64,000 nucleotides of DNA. It comes from Kerstersia sp052103615 (lineage in GTDB: Bacteria; Pseudomonadota; Gammaproteobacteria; Burkholderiales; Burkholderiaceae_B). The stretch is taken from contig NZ_JBQEKA010000006.1 in the NCBI RefSeq assembly GCF_052103615.1, positions 31,570-95,569 on the forward strand, given 5' to 3'. Positions 44,943 through 54,234 of the stretch are shown here, piece after piece. Within the stretch, counting starts at the first letter, position 1. Every line of letters begins with the position of its first letter. The translations under genes and the position numbers were made by a program. A model generated the notes under the pieces. It was not told the DNA's origin, did not search any database, and worked only from the letters and a program-made list of their open reading frames with translations.

Positions 44943-45695
44943 CTATTCCTTGCGTTCCCGCCCCAGGCCCAGATAGCTTTCTATCACCCTGGGATCATTG
45001 GCCAGTTCACGCGCCGGGCCATGCAGGCTGATCTCACCGGTTTCCAGCACGTAGCCGTAATCCGCCACTTGCAAGGCCGCACGCGCATTCTGCTCGACCA
45101 GCAGAATGGCAACACCTGTCTCACGCAGACGGGCGATGATGTGGAAAATCTCGCGCACGATACGCGGCGCCAGCCCCAGGCTGGGTTCATCGAGCATCAG
45201 CAGCGCCGGCCGCGCCATCAGCGCGCGGCCCACCGCCAGCATCTGTCGCTCCCCGCCCGACAGCGTGCCGGCCTGTTGCGCACGGCGTTCGCGCAAGCGC
45301 GGGAACAGCTCGAACACCTCGTCCAGCGTGCCGCGCCAGCCTGCTTCGCGGGCGCGGTAGCGCCGGAAGCCTCCTAGCAACAGATTGTCTTCCACCGACA
45401 TGCTGCCGAACAGCTCACGCCGTTCCGGCACCAGCGACATCCCGGCCGCCACGCGGCGCTCCACCTGCCAGCCCGAAACATCCTTGCCGTCGTAACGCAC
45501 CACGCCTGCGGCATGGCCGGTCTGCGGCAAGGCGCCCATCACGGCATTGAGCATGGTCGATTTGCCTGCGCCATTGGCGCCGATCACGGTAACAATGCTG
45601 CCGCGCGGCACGCTCAGGGTCGCCCCCGCCAATGCGCCGACTTTGCCATAGCGGGCCGACAGGCCGCTGACCTCAAGAATGGGCGCCGTACTCAT
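44943..45695 (-). CDS. livF: LIV-type ABC transporter ATP-binding protein LivF (third system)
   Basis: ATPase of 250 aa with Walker A GANGAGKSTM near residues 34-43, the LivF segment LVPERRELFGSMSVEDNL, signature LSGGERQML and Walker B LLMLDEPSLGLAP. It overlaps the end of the fused LivMG gene by four bases and is the last gene before a strong terminator. It pairs with the LivG domain of the fusion protein. Confidence 0.94.
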   Translation of the reverse strand: MSTAPILEVSGLSARYGKVGALAGATLSVPRGSIVTVIGANGAGKSTMLNAVMGALPQTGHAAGVVRYDGKDVSGWQVERRVAAGMSLVPERRELFGSMSVEDNLLLGGFRRYRAREAGWRGTLDEVFELFPRLRERRAQQAGTLSGGERQMLAVGRALMARPALLMLDEPSLGLAPRIVREIFHIIARLRETGVAILLVEQNARAALQVADYGYVLETGEISLHGPARELANDPRVIESYLGLGRERKE

Positions 45696-47527
45696 TGCAC
45701 ACCTCCACTCGCCTGCGCGCCCTGGATTTCCTCGGGCAGATCGTCATCAATCCCCCCCAGATAGGCTTCCAGCACAGCCGGGTTCTGCTGCACCTCCGCC
45801 GGCAGGCCTTCGGCCAGTTTGGTGCCGAAATCCATCACCACCAGGTGATCGGTCAGGCGCATCACAAAATCCATATCGTGTTCCACCAGCAGGATGCTCA
45901 TGCCTTCGCCGCGCAGGTTTTCCAGCACCTGGGCCAGTTCCTGCTTTTCCTTGTAGCGCAAGCCCGCCGCTGGCTCATCAAGCAGCAACAGCACGGGATC
46001 GCAGGCCAGCGCCCGGGCGATTTCCAGAATGCGTTGCTGACCCAGCGCCAGATTGCCAGCCTGCTCATAGAGATAATCACCCAGCCCCACGCGCTTGAGC
46101 TGTTCTGCCGCTTCATGCAGCAACCGGGCCTCACGCTCGCGGTCGGTATGCAGGGCCCCGGCCATCACGCTGACATCCGAGCGCAGGTGCGCCCCCAGCG
46201 CCACGTTTTCCAGCACAGTCATGCCTGGCAGCAACTGCACATGCTGGAAGGTGCGGCCCACGCCCATGCGGGCGATGGTACGCGCCGGCTTGCTGTCGAT
46301 ACGTTCCCCCAGAAAACGCACCTCGCCACGCGTCAGCGGCAGCACGCCGCTGATCAGATTGAAAGTGGTGCTCTTGCCCGCGCCATTCGGCCCGATCAGG
46401 CCCATGATTTCGCCAGCGCGCACTGTGAAGCTGATGTCGTTGACCGCGACCAGGCCGCCGAACTGCTTGCGGATGGCATCAACTTCCAGCACCACCTCCC
46501 CTGCACCGGGCTTGCCGCGCTGCGGCAGACGCTCTGCCGCTGGCGGCGGCGCCAGCTGGCGCCGCGAACGCGCCGCGCCAGTGATCTGATCCCACCATCC
46601 CGACAGAATGGGCCACAAGCCGTCACGGGCGTATTGCAGCATCAGGATCATCAGGACGCCAAAAACGATCATCTCGAAATTGACATTGGTATCCAGCAAA
46701 CGAGGCAGCCAGTTCTGCAATTGGTCGCGCAGCAACAAGATGACCGCCGCGCCCAGGATCGCCCCCCAGACATAACCAGCCCCGCCGATCACCGCCATGA
46801 ACAGGTATTCGATGCCGTAGTTCAAGCCGAAGGGGCTAGGACTGACCGCTCGCTGCATATGGGCATACAGCCAGCCCGAAATGCAGGCCAGCAATGCCGC
46901 CCAGACGAAGATCACAACCTTGTAGCCAGCCGTATTGACGCCCATGGATTCCGCCATGCCCGCGCCGCTTTTCAGCGCCCGGATGGCCCGGCCCGGCCGC
47001 GAGGACAGCAGGTTGCGCGTGGCCCATAGCGCCAGCAGCACGACCACCCAGATCAGGTAGTACATGTAGCGCCCATTAGCCAGCGACACCCCGAATACAC
47101 TGATAGGTTCAATACCCGCAATACCGTCATGCTTGCCCAGCGCGTCAATATTGCCGAACAGGAAGTAGAACGACAGCCCCCAGGCGATCGTGCCCAGCGG
47201 CAGGAAGTGCCCTGACAGGCGCAAGGTAATCGCGCCCAGCAGCCACGCAATGGCGGCCGTCAGCAGCAAGCCCACGGGCAAGGTCAGCCAGGGTGACCAA
47301 TCGTAGGTGACGGTCAGCAAGGCCGTGGTGTAGGCCCCGACGCCGACAAACGCTGCCTGCCCGAACGACGTCAGGCCGCCCACACCGGTCAGCAGCACCA
47401 GGCCCAGGACGACCAGACTGGCCAGGCCGATGTAATTGAGCTGGGTAATCCAGAATTCCGGGGTCGCGCCCAGCATGGGCAGCGCCGCCAGCACCACGAG
47501 GAAGATGGCAAGAAGAATGCGATTCAT
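45692..47527 (-). CDS. Fused LIV permease-ATPase (LivM-LivG)
   Basis: Single 611-residue protein joining two usually separate subunits. Residues 1 to about 310 are a LivM permease with nine or so hydrophobic segments (SFGQAAFVGVGAYTTALLTV, then the coupling loop GRAIRALKSGAGMAESMGV). A linker of about 40 residues rich in Ala, Arg and Pro follows. From about 350 the protein is a LivG ATPase (IRKQFGGLVAVNDISFTVRA, Walker A GPNGAGKST, GVGRTFQHVQLLPGM, LALGQQRILEIARAL, LLLLDEPAAGL). No stop or frameshift interrupts it. Such fusions are known in betaproteobacteria. Confidence 0.94.
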   Translation of the reverse strand: MNRILLAIFLVVLAALPMLGATPEFWITQLNYIGLASLVVLGLVLLTGVGGLTSFGQAAFVGVGAYTTALLTVTYDWSPWLTLPVGLLLTAAIAWLLGAITLRLSGHFLPLGTIAWGLSFYFLFGNIDALGKHDGIAGIEPISVFGVSLANGRYMYYLIWVVVLLALWATRNLLSSRPGRAIRALKSGAGMAESMGVNTAGYKVVIFVWAALLACISGWLYAHMQRAVSPSPFGLNYGIEYLFMAVIGGAGYVWGAILGAAVILLLRDQLQNWLPRLLDTNVNFEMIVFGVLMILMLQYARDGLWPILSGWWDQITGAARSRRQLAPPPAAERLPQRGKPGAGEVVLEVDAIRKQFGGLVAVNDISFTVRAGEIMGLIGPNGAGKSTTFNLISGVLPLTRGEVRFLGERIDSKPARTIARMGVGRTFQHVQLLPGMTVLENVALGAHLRSDVSVMAGALHTDREREARLLHEAAEQLKRVGLGDYLYEQAGNLALGQQRILEIARALACDPVLLLLDEPAAGLRYKEKQELAQVLENLRGEGMSILLVEHDMDFVMRLTDHLVVMDFGTKLAEGLPAEVQQNPAVLEAYLGGIDDDLPEEIQGAQASGGVQ

Positions 47528-47531
47528 GGCC

Positions 47532-48569
47532 TTACTCCTCGTCGTCCGTGTGGTGGCTGGAAAGCGAACGCCAGACCAGCACCGGGATGATCAGCGTAAA
47601 GACGATGACCTCCTTGTAGGCGCTGGCCCAGAATGACGAGAACGCTTCCAGCACGCCTACCAGCAAGGACCCGGCCGCAGCGACTGGATAGCTGGCCAGG
47701 CCGCCGATAATGGCGCCGACGAAACCCTTCAGACCAATCAGGAACCCGGTGTCGTAGTACACCGTGGTGATGGGCGCGATCAGCATGCCCGACATGGCGC
47801 CGATGGCGACCGCCAGCGTGAACGTCAGGCTGCCGGACATATTGGTGCTGATGCCGACCAGACGGGCGCCCCGACGGTTGACGGCCGTGGCGCGCAGCGC
47901 GCGGCCATACAGCGTCTTGCCAAAGAATAGCCACAGCGCCACGATCAGCACTGCGCAAGTGCCAACCACAAACAGGCTCTGGGCCGCCACGGTCGTAAAG
48001 CCAAGATCCACCATGCCATTGACGAACGCCGGCGTGCGCCAGCCCTCGGCGCCAAAGAACACCAGCGCCAGACCGGTCAGCGCGAAGTGCACCGCCACGG
48101 ACACAATCAGCAGCACCAACACAGTGGCTTCCGCCAGCGGCTGATAAACAATGCGATAGATCATTGAGCCCATGGGCGTCACCAGGGCCAGCGTCAGCAA
48201 CATATTCAGCCACAGCGAGTTATCCAGCGCCGCGTAACTGAGGGTCAGCCACAGCAGTACTAGCGGAATCGCCAGAAACGTGAGGGCAGCCCGCCCCAAG
48301 CCGGCATAGTTGCTGGTGCGCACGGCGCGCAGCACTTCCAGGATAAAGGCAATGCCGCCAAGCAAAGGCAGCAGATAGGCAGTGCCCGGCACGCGGCCGT
48401 CGCCCAGCATGGCCAGCGTCAGTGCGCCGAATGCCACGAATTCGCCTTGGGGAATGAAGATGACGCGGGTCACCGCGAACACCAGCACCAGCGCCATGCC
48501 CAGCAGGGCATAGATAGCGCCGTTGACAATGCCATCCTGCAACAGGATCAGCGCAATTGTGGAATCCAT
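47532..48569 (-). CDS. livH: LIV-type ABC transporter permease LivH (third system)
   Basis: Inner-membrane permease of 345 aa, longer than the usual 290-310 because of an additional hydrophobic region near residues 65-125. The start ILLQDGIVNGAIYALLGMAL and VIFIPQGEFVAFGALTLAML are typical LivH features, and the coupling loop is GRALRATAVNRRGARLVGI. It lies four bases upstream of the LivMG fusion gene and works with it as the translocation pore. Confidence 0.93.
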   Translation of the reverse strand: MDSTIALILLQDGIVNGAIYALLGMALVLVFAVTRVIFIPQGEFVAFGALTLAMLGDGRVPGTAYLLPLLGGIAFILEVLRAVRTSNYAGLGRAALTFLAIPLVLLWLTLSYAALDNSLWLNMLLTLALVTPMGSMIYRIVYQPLAEATVLVLLIVSVAVHFALTGLALVFFGAEGWRTPAFVNGMVDLGFTTVAAQSLFVVGTCAVLIVALWLFFGKTLYGRALRATAVNRRGARLVGISTNMSGSLTFTLAVAIGAMSGMLIAPITTVYYDTGFLIGLKGFVGAIIGGLASYPVAAAGSLLVGVLEAFSSFWASAYKEVIVFTLIIPVLVWRSLSSHHTDDEE

Positions 48570-48697
48570 CTAGAACCACCTTGGTGAAGCCCGATGGCCG
48601 GAAGCGTCCTGGCCACCGTGAAAACGGCGCGTCGGGCGGCAGCCCGCCCCGCCTTAACGGCAGCAGGGCAGGACAGACCGCGCGAACGCTTGCTGCC

Positions 48698-49861
48698 TTA
48701 CAGATCCGGCTGATAAATCCACTTGCCGTCTTCAACCTTGACGATCACACGCGCACGCTCGTCAAAACCGGCGTGGTCGGTGGGCGACATATTGAAAACG
48801 CCTTGGGAAACCGGCAGGTTCTTGATATTTTCCAGGGCATCGCGCAACGCTGCGCGGAATTCCGGCGTGCCGGGCTGCGCGCCGCTCTTGAGCGCTTCGG
48901 GCACTGCCGCAACGATCAACTGGCCGGCATCCCACATATGGCCGCCGAAGGTGTTGGTCGCCCCGGCACCATGTGCCTGCTCATACGCCTGCGTGTAGGC
49001 CAACGCGGTCTGCTTGACCGGGTTGCTGTCAGGCAATTGCGCCGCCACCAGCAGCGGGCCGCTGGGCAGCAGCATGCCGTCGCAATCCTTGCCGCACACG
49101 CGCAGCACATCGTTATTCGCAGCGCCGTGCGTCTGGTAGATCTGGCCGCCGTAGTTACGCGCGCGCAGTTCCTTCTGCGGCAGCGCCGAGGGCGTGCCTG
49201 CGCCCGCAATCAGGATGGCATCCGGGCGGGCGCCAACCAGCTTGAGCACCTGGCCAGTCACGCTGGTATCGGTACGGCCGTATTTTTCGACTGCCGTCAG
49301 TTTGATGCCCTTGGCTTCCGCGGCCTGCTTCATCACATCCAGCCAGCCATCGCCGTAGGCGTCGGCAAAGCCGATGAAGCCCAGTGTCTTGACGTCAGCC
49401 TTGACCATGGCATCGGCCAGCGCCTCGGCCATCAGAGCGTCATTCTGCGGGGTCTTGAAGACCCAGCGGCGCTTGTCATCCTGCGGCTCCACAATCTTGG
49501 CGCTGGCCGCCACACTGATCATGGGCACCTGCGACTCCGCCGCAACGTCCACCATGGCCAGCGAACCCGGCGTCACGGACGTGCCCACCAGCACATCCAC
49601 CTTGTCTTCGGACACCAGCTTGCGGGAGTTCTTCACCGACTGAGTGGTATCGGTGGCGTCGTCCAGCACAATCCATTCAATCTTCTGGCCGGCCACTTCC
49701 TTGGGCAGCAAGGCCACGGTATTGCGTTCCGGGATCCCCAGCGACGCCGCCGGGCCGGTGCTGGACACCGTGACGCCCACTTTCACTTGCGCGCTGGCAA
49801 GCAGGGGCAGGCTCAGGAAAATCGCGGCCGCAGCCGCCTGCATAGTGAATGGCGTACGCAT
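48698..49861 (-). CDS. ABC transporter periplasmic substrate-binding protein (third LIV system)
   Basis: Binding protein of 387 aa with a cleavable signal (FLSLPLLASAQ) followed by VKVGVTVSSTGPAASLGIPERN, a Peripla_BP_6 opening. AGGAGA sits eight bases before the ATG. GQKIEWIVLDDATDTTQSVK and VLVGTSVTPGSLAMVDVAAE fit the fold. The sequence group is the one found near aromatic-compound and amide uptake genes in betaproteobacteria, but the ligand is unknown. It heads the operon ending at 44943. Confidence 0.92.
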   Translation of the reverse strand: MRTPFTMQAAAAAIFLSLPLLASAQVKVGVTVSSTGPAASLGIPERNTVALLPKEVAGQKIEWIVLDDATDTTQSVKNSRKLVSEDKVDVLVGTSVTPGSLAMVDVAAESQVPMISVAASAKIVEPQDDKRRWVFKTPQNDALMAEALADAMVKADVKTLGFIGFADAYGDGWLDVMKQAAEAKGIKLTAVEKYGRTDTSVTGQVLKLVGARPDAILIAGAGTPSALPQKELRARNYGGQIYQTHGAANNDVLRVCGKDCDGMLLPSGPLLVAAQLPDSNPVKQTALAYTQAYEQAHGAGATNTFGGHMWDAGQLIVAAVPEALKSGAQPGTPEFRAALRDALENIKNLPVSQGVFNMSPTDHAGFDERARVIVKVEDGKWIYQPDL

Positions 49862-50112
49862 GATTTTTGTCTCCTGTACCGGCTGTTTGAGCTTCTGTTT
49901 CCGAAGGCAACCGGCTGTTTTTTGATGTTGTTAATAGGTTAATCAGGCCCACCCCGTTTGGGAAGCAGTATTTGACGGAAAACCGCTCCATTCCTCCTAT
50001 CGGAAACACCTAGATGGGATAAAGATGCGCCAGCAGGCCAACACTGGCAGGAATATGTATTTGCCAGGTTTTTCAGTTATTTATCATGCAGCCGCGCGGC
50101 AGAGGCATGCGT

Positions 50113-50379
50113 TCAGGCCGGACAGGACGGCCGGGTTTCGTTTTCCAGCCAGCTCAGCCATTGCATGGCAGATTCGCGTGAAGTGCCACACATTTGCGCC
50201 GCCGGCGCCAGCGACGCGCACACCTCGGGCCGGCCAGGCTGCCCGAAAATCATGCAGCGCTCGCGCTCATCAAGCTGGATGCAGCGGGTTCCCGCAGGCT
50301 TGCCGTGCGGCATGCCGGGAATCGGGCTGCTAATAGAGGGCGCGGTACAGCAGGCACCGCAATCAGGACGGCATTCCAT
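50113..50379 (-). CDS. YkgJ-family cysteine-cluster protein
   Basis: Protein of 88 aa with the conserved pattern CRPDCGACC near the N-terminus, PHGKPAGTRCIQLDERERCMIF, GRPEVCASL and a final MCGTS. The eight or so conserved cysteines suggest binding of zinc or an iron-sulfur cluster. Function is not established. It starts 15 bases after the Opp ATPase gene and may be read from the same transcript, although its homologues are normally independent. Confidence 0.88.
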   Translation of the reverse strand: MECRPDCGACCTAPSISSPIPGMPHGKPAGTRCIQLDERERCMIFGQPGRPEVCASLAPAAQMCGTSRESAMQWLSWLENETRPSCPA

Positions 50380-50394
50380 CGTTAGTCCTTGTGG

Positions 50395-52080
50395 TTAGTT
50401 CTTGTGTTCGGTGAAATGGGCCGGCGCCTGACCCTGCCCGCCATCGCGCCAGAAGGCAGCAGCCAGCAAGGCCTGTGTGTAAGGATGGGCGGGCGCCGCG
50501 AAAATTTCTTGCGCGGGCCCCTGCTCCACGACCTCCCCGGCATGCATCACCATCAGCGTATCGGCCATGGCCCGCACGACAGCCAGATCATGGCTGATGA
50601 ACAGATAGGACAGCTGGTAGCGCTGCTGCAAATCGCGCAGCAAATCCAGCACGCCCGCCTGGACGGAACGGTCCAGCGCGGAAGTCGGCTCATCAAGCAA
50701 CAGGAACTCCGGCCGCAGGATGACGGCCCGGGCAATGGCAATGCGCTGCCGCTGCCCGCCGGAAAACTCATGCGGATAACGATTGCGCATGCCCGGGTCC
50801 AGGCGCACATCGGCCATGGCCTGGACAATCCGCTGCTCACGCTCGCTGCGGCGCAATTGCGGTTCATGCACCCGCAGCCCTTCGCCAATGATGTCCCCCA
50901 CCGTCATGCGCGGCGACAAGGCGCCGAATGGATCCTGGAACACAATCTGCATGCGCCGGCGCAAGGGCCGCATGGCTGCAGGGCCCAGACGCGCCAGATC
51001 CAGATCTTCGAAGCGCCGGCTGCCCTGCGCCGGCAACAAATTCAGCAAGGCCCGCCCCAGCGTCGATTTCCCCGAACCGGATTCGCCCACAATCCCCACG
51101 GTTTCCCCCCGGCGCACATCCAGGCTGACACCCCGTACGGCCACGAAACGCTCTGGCCGGCGCCACAGCCCGCGCCGAATGGGAAATGTCACCGTGACAT
51201 CGCGCGCCGCCAGCAATACTGGCGCCTCCGGCGCGACTGGCGGTTTGGTGCCGCCCGGCTCCGCCGCCAGCAGCATGCGCGTATATTCCTGGCGCGGCCG
51301 CGTAAACACCTGCGCGCACGGCCCCTGCTCGACCATCTCGCCGCCACGCATGACGCACACGGTATCGGCCACATGGCGCACCATGCCCAGGTCATGGGTA
51401 ATCAGCAGCACCGCCAGGCCCAGCCGCTGCTGCAAATCGCGCAGCAAAGCCAGAATCTGCGCCTGCACCGTCACATCCAGCGCCGTCGTCGGCTCATCTG
51501 CCACCAATACCTTGGGGCCGCAGGCCAGAGCCATGGCAATCACCACACGCTGGCGCTGGCCGCCAGACAGTTCATGGGGATAGCTGCGATAGCGCCGCTC
51601 CGGTTCCGGGATGCCGACCTGCCGCAATAACTCCAGCACCTTGTCCCGCGCCGCCCGCCCCCGCAACGCCGTATGTTTGTACAGCGACTCACGAATCTGC
51701 AAGCCCACACGCATCATCGGGTTGAGCGCCGTCATCGGTTCCTGGAACACCATGGCAATTTCATTGCCGCGCAATTGCCGCATCCGCGCTTCCGGCAGCT
51801 TCAGCAGCAACTCGCCCTGATATTCGATCCGCCCCGCCAGCACGGCGCTGTCCGGCAACAGGCGCATGAGCGCATAGGCCGTCACGGATTTGCCTGAACC
51901 CGATTCGCCAACCAGCGCCAGCGTCTGCCCGGCACGCAGGTCAAAGCCGACCGAGCGGACCGCCTGCACCGGGCCATCCGCCGTGCTGAATGTCACGCCC
52001 AGCCCGCGCACCCGCATCAATACCTCATCGGCAGCCGCCGGGCCGGTCGGCACGGCAGCATCCTCGCGCCGGTTCGTCAT
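50395..52080 (-). CDS. Fused oligopeptide ABC transporter ATPase (OppD-OppF)
   Basis: Two ATPase domains in one chain of 561 aa from the ATG at 52080. Domain 1 (about residues 22-265) has Walker A GESGSGKSVT, the OppD-like MVFQEPMTALNPMMRVG, LSGGQRQRVVIAMAL and LVADEPTTALD. Domain 2 (about 300-545) has Walker A GESGSGKSTLG, IVFQDPFGALSPRMTVG, FSGGQRQRIAIARAV and LLLDEPTSALD. This is the arrangement also seen in YejF and GsiA. It energises OppB/OppC at 52098-53929. Confidence 0.94.
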   Translation of the reverse strand: MTNRREDAAVPTGPAAADEVLMRVRGLGVTFSTADGPVQAVRSVGFDLRAGQTLALVGESGSGKSVTAYALMRLLPDSAVLAGRIEYQGELLLKLPEARMRQLRGNEIAMVFQEPMTALNPMMRVGLQIRESLYKHTALRGRAARDKVLELLRQVGIPEPERRYRSYPHELSGGQRQRVVIAMALACGPKVLVADEPTTALDVTVQAQILALLRDLQQRLGLAVLLITHDLGMVRHVADTVCVMRGGEMVEQGPCAQVFTRPRQEYTRMLLAAEPGGTKPPVAPEAPVLLAARDVTVTFPIRRGLWRRPERFVAVRGVSLDVRRGETVGIVGESGSGKSTLGRALLNLLPAQGSRRFEDLDLARLGPAAMRPLRRRMQIVFQDPFGALSPRMTVGDIIGEGLRVHEPQLRRSEREQRIVQAMADVRLDPGMRNRYPHEFSGGQRQRIAIARAVILRPEFLLLDEPTSALDRSVQAGVLDLLRDLQQRYQLSYLFISHDLAVVRAMADTLMVMHAGEVVEQGPAQEIFAAPAHPYTQALLAAAFWRDGGQGQAPAHFTEHKN

Positions 52081-52097
52081 GGTTGCTCCGGCCTCCC

Positions 52098-52997
52098 TCA
52101 GCGGCTGCGGGGGTCCAGCGCGTCGCGCAGGCCATCCCCGAGAAAATTGAGACAAAACAATGTCGTCGTCAGAAAAGCGGACGGCACCAGCAACATCCAG
52201 GGCGCGCGCGCCATCATGTCCTTGCCTTCGCTGATCAGCGCCCCCCAGCTGGTCAGCGGCTCCTGCACGCCCAGGCCCAGAAACGACAGAAAGCTTTCCA
52301 GCAGGATGACCTTGGGCACCGTCAAAGTCAGATAGATCATGACCGGGCCCAGCAGGTTGGGAATGATATGGCGCAGCACGATATCTCGGTTACGCACACC
52401 CAGCGCCTGCGCCGCCTCGACGAACTCCCGGCGTTTAAGAGACAGGGTCTGGCCGCGCACGATGCGTGCCATATCCAGCCATTCAACCGCTCCGATCGCG
52501 ACATAGATCAGCAGAATATTGCGGCCGAACACTACCATCATCAGAATGACCAGGAACAGAAAGGGCAGCGAATACAGGATATCGACAAAGCGCATCATCA
52601 GCGTGTCCACCCGCCCCCCGGCAAAACCCGCCACGGCGCCATACAGCACCCCGACCACCAGCGCGACGATGCTGGCCACCAGCGCTACCGACAGCGACAC
52701 CTGGCCGCCATAGAACGTGCGTGTCAGCAAATCCCGCCCATTGGCATCCGTCCCGGCCAGATGCCCGCTATCCCAGGAAGGCGGCGCCCGGAACGCGGAC
52801 CAATCCACCTCATCGAGCTGCCAGCCGGTAAACCATGGCCCCAGCAAGCAAATCGCGGTAATCATGGCCAGCAGCGTCAGGCTGACCATGGCGGCCCGGT
52901 TGGCACGCAAACGCCGCCAGGCGTCATAGGCCAGGCTGCGCCCAGGCGGCGCCGGGGGCAGCACTTCGTCCTGACGAGCGGAATCATTCGCCATCAT
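52098..52997 (-). CDS. oppC: Oligopeptide ABC transporter permease OppC
   Basis: Inner-membrane permease of 299 aa, the standard OppC length. The N-terminal cytoplasmic segment AYDAWRRLRANRAAMVSLTL is typical, followed by a periplasmic stretch (SGHLAGTDANGRDLLTRTFYGGQVSLSVAL) and the coupling loop EFVEAAQALGVRNRDIVLRHIIPN. It begins five bases after oppB ends and partners with it. Confidence 0.94.
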   Translation of the reverse strand: MMANDSARQDEVLPPAPPGRSLAYDAWRRLRANRAAMVSLTLLAMITAICLLGPWFTGWQLDEVDWSAFRAPPSWDSGHLAGTDANGRDLLTRTFYGGQVSLSVALVASIVALVVGVLYGAVAGFAGGRVDTLMMRFVDILYSLPFLFLVILMMVVFGRNILLIYVAIGAVEWLDMARIVRGQTLSLKRREFVEAAQALGVRNRDIVLRHIIPNLLGPVMIYLTLTVPKVILLESFLSFLGLGVQEPLTSWGALISEGKDMMARAPWMLLVPSAFLTTTLFCLNFLGDGLRDALDPRSR

Positions 52998-53002
52998 GTC
53001 CG

Positions 53003-53929
53003 TCAGTCCTCATAGCGTATTTGCGGATTGAGCCAGCCATACAGCAGATCCACCAGCAGGTTGAACAGCACGATGAGCACGCCATAAAACACCACGACCC
53101 CCATCACCAGCGTGTAGTCACGGCTTAATGCCGCCTGGACGAAATAGCGCCCGATACCAGGCAGGCCAAAAATCTGCTCGATCACCACCGAGCCCGTCAC
53201 GATCCCCACCATGGCAGGCCCCATATACGACAACAGCGGCGCCAGCGCAGGCCGCAGGGCATGATGCAACACGACCTCAACCGCGGACAGGCCCTTGGCC
53301 CTTGCCGTGCGGATATGCGGGCTGCTCATGGTTTCTATCATGCTGCCGCGCATCAGCCTGGCGATATATGCCACCTGCGGAATCGCCAGCGCAACGACCG
53401 GCAGCAGGATATAGCGCCACTGCCCATCCCCCCAGCCGCCGGCGGGCAGCCAGCCCAGGGTGACGCTGAACAGCAGCGCCAGCACCGGTGCCACCACAAA
53501 GTTCGGAATGGCAATGCCCGCCAGCGCTACCCCCATGACCGCATGGTCGGTCGCACGGTTGTGGCGCATGGCCGCCCAGATGCCCAGCGGCACACCGCAC
53601 AGCAGGGCCAGCGCCATGGCCCACAGCCCCAGTCTTGCGCTGACCGGAAAACCGGTAGCAATCAGGTCGTTGACGCTGCGATCGCGGTATTTGAAGGACG
53701 GCCCAAGATCGCCCCGGGCCAGATTGCCCAGATAGATGAAGTACTGCGTCATCAGGGGCTGATCCAGATGATAGGCCGCTTTCAGGTTGGCCTCGATTTC
53801 CGGCGGCGCCTGAATTTCGCTATCGAACGGCCCGCCAGGCGCCAGCCGCATCAGAAAGAAGGACAGCGTAATGACCAGCAGCAGCGTCGGTACGGCTTGC
53901 AACAGCCGCCTGAGAATATAAAGAACCAT
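53003..53929 (-). CDS. oppB: Oligopeptide ABC transporter permease OppB
   Basis: Inner-membrane permease of 308 aa from the ATG at 53929 (MVLYILRRLLQAVPTLLLVI), preceded by AAGGCG; the frame opens earlier at 53986 without homology. ITLSFFLMRLAPGGPFDSE is the OppB signature, and YIARLMRGSMIETMSSPHIRTARAKGL is the ATPase-coupling loop. It heads the oppB-oppC-oppDF operon, which lacks its own binding-protein gene; the candidate partner is encoded at 43163-44734. Confidence 0.94.
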   Translation of the reverse strand: MVLYILRRLLQAVPTLLLVITLSFFLMRLAPGGPFDSEIQAPPEIEANLKAAYHLDQPLMTQYFIYLGNLARGDLGPSFKYRDRSVNDLIATGFPVSARLGLWAMALALLCGVPLGIWAAMRHNRATDHAVMGVALAGIAIPNFVVAPVLALLFSVTLGWLPAGGWGDGQWRYILLPVVALAIPQVAYIARLMRGSMIETMSSPHIRTARAKGLSAVEVVLHHALRPALAPLLSYMGPAMVGIVTGSVVIEQIFGLPGIGRYFVQAALSRDYTLVMGVVVFYGVLIVLFNLLVDLLYGWLNPQIRYED

Positions 53930-54234
53930 GTACGTCGCCTTGATGGAACCTGCCCAGGACATCAACCGCCCGTGGCAGCAGCCCATAGGCCAGCGCCTGG
54001 CGCTGATGCCCCCTGGTTGGTTTTCCCCGCCAGCGTGCCCTGGGCCACTTCTGCCTGGAAAACAAGGCCATTACACCACGAAGAGCCAAGCCCGCGCAGC
54101 GTGACGCCAACGGCGGGAAGCGCTGCGCATGGCAGCGCCAGTTGCCCCGCAGAATCTCGATAAAGTTCGATATTTAAGAGTAGTTTCCGCTAAAATAGAC
54201 TAAAAAATGTGAAGAAAATCATAGGAAAACTGCC
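53930..54234. other. Divergent promoter region, oppB / queC
   Basis: A 305-base gap without a gene. The 75 bases before queC are strikingly AT-rich compared with the surroundings and include TAAAAT at 54191-54196, a plausible minus-10. A short pairing TAGT (54181-54184)/ACTA (54199-54202) followed by an A-run faintly recalls a preQ1 riboswitch, but the conserved loop sequence is not convincing. Confidence 0.4.

Noticed and set aside
48629..48655. GC-rich repeat GGGCGG..CCCGCC between livH and the binding-protein gene as a terminator
   Set aside because: The arms do not form a consistent stem and there is no T-run.
54160..54234. preQ1 riboswitch before queC
   Set aside because: A small stem and an A-run exist, but the conserved loop of the preQ1 classes is not present; kept only as a weak finding.
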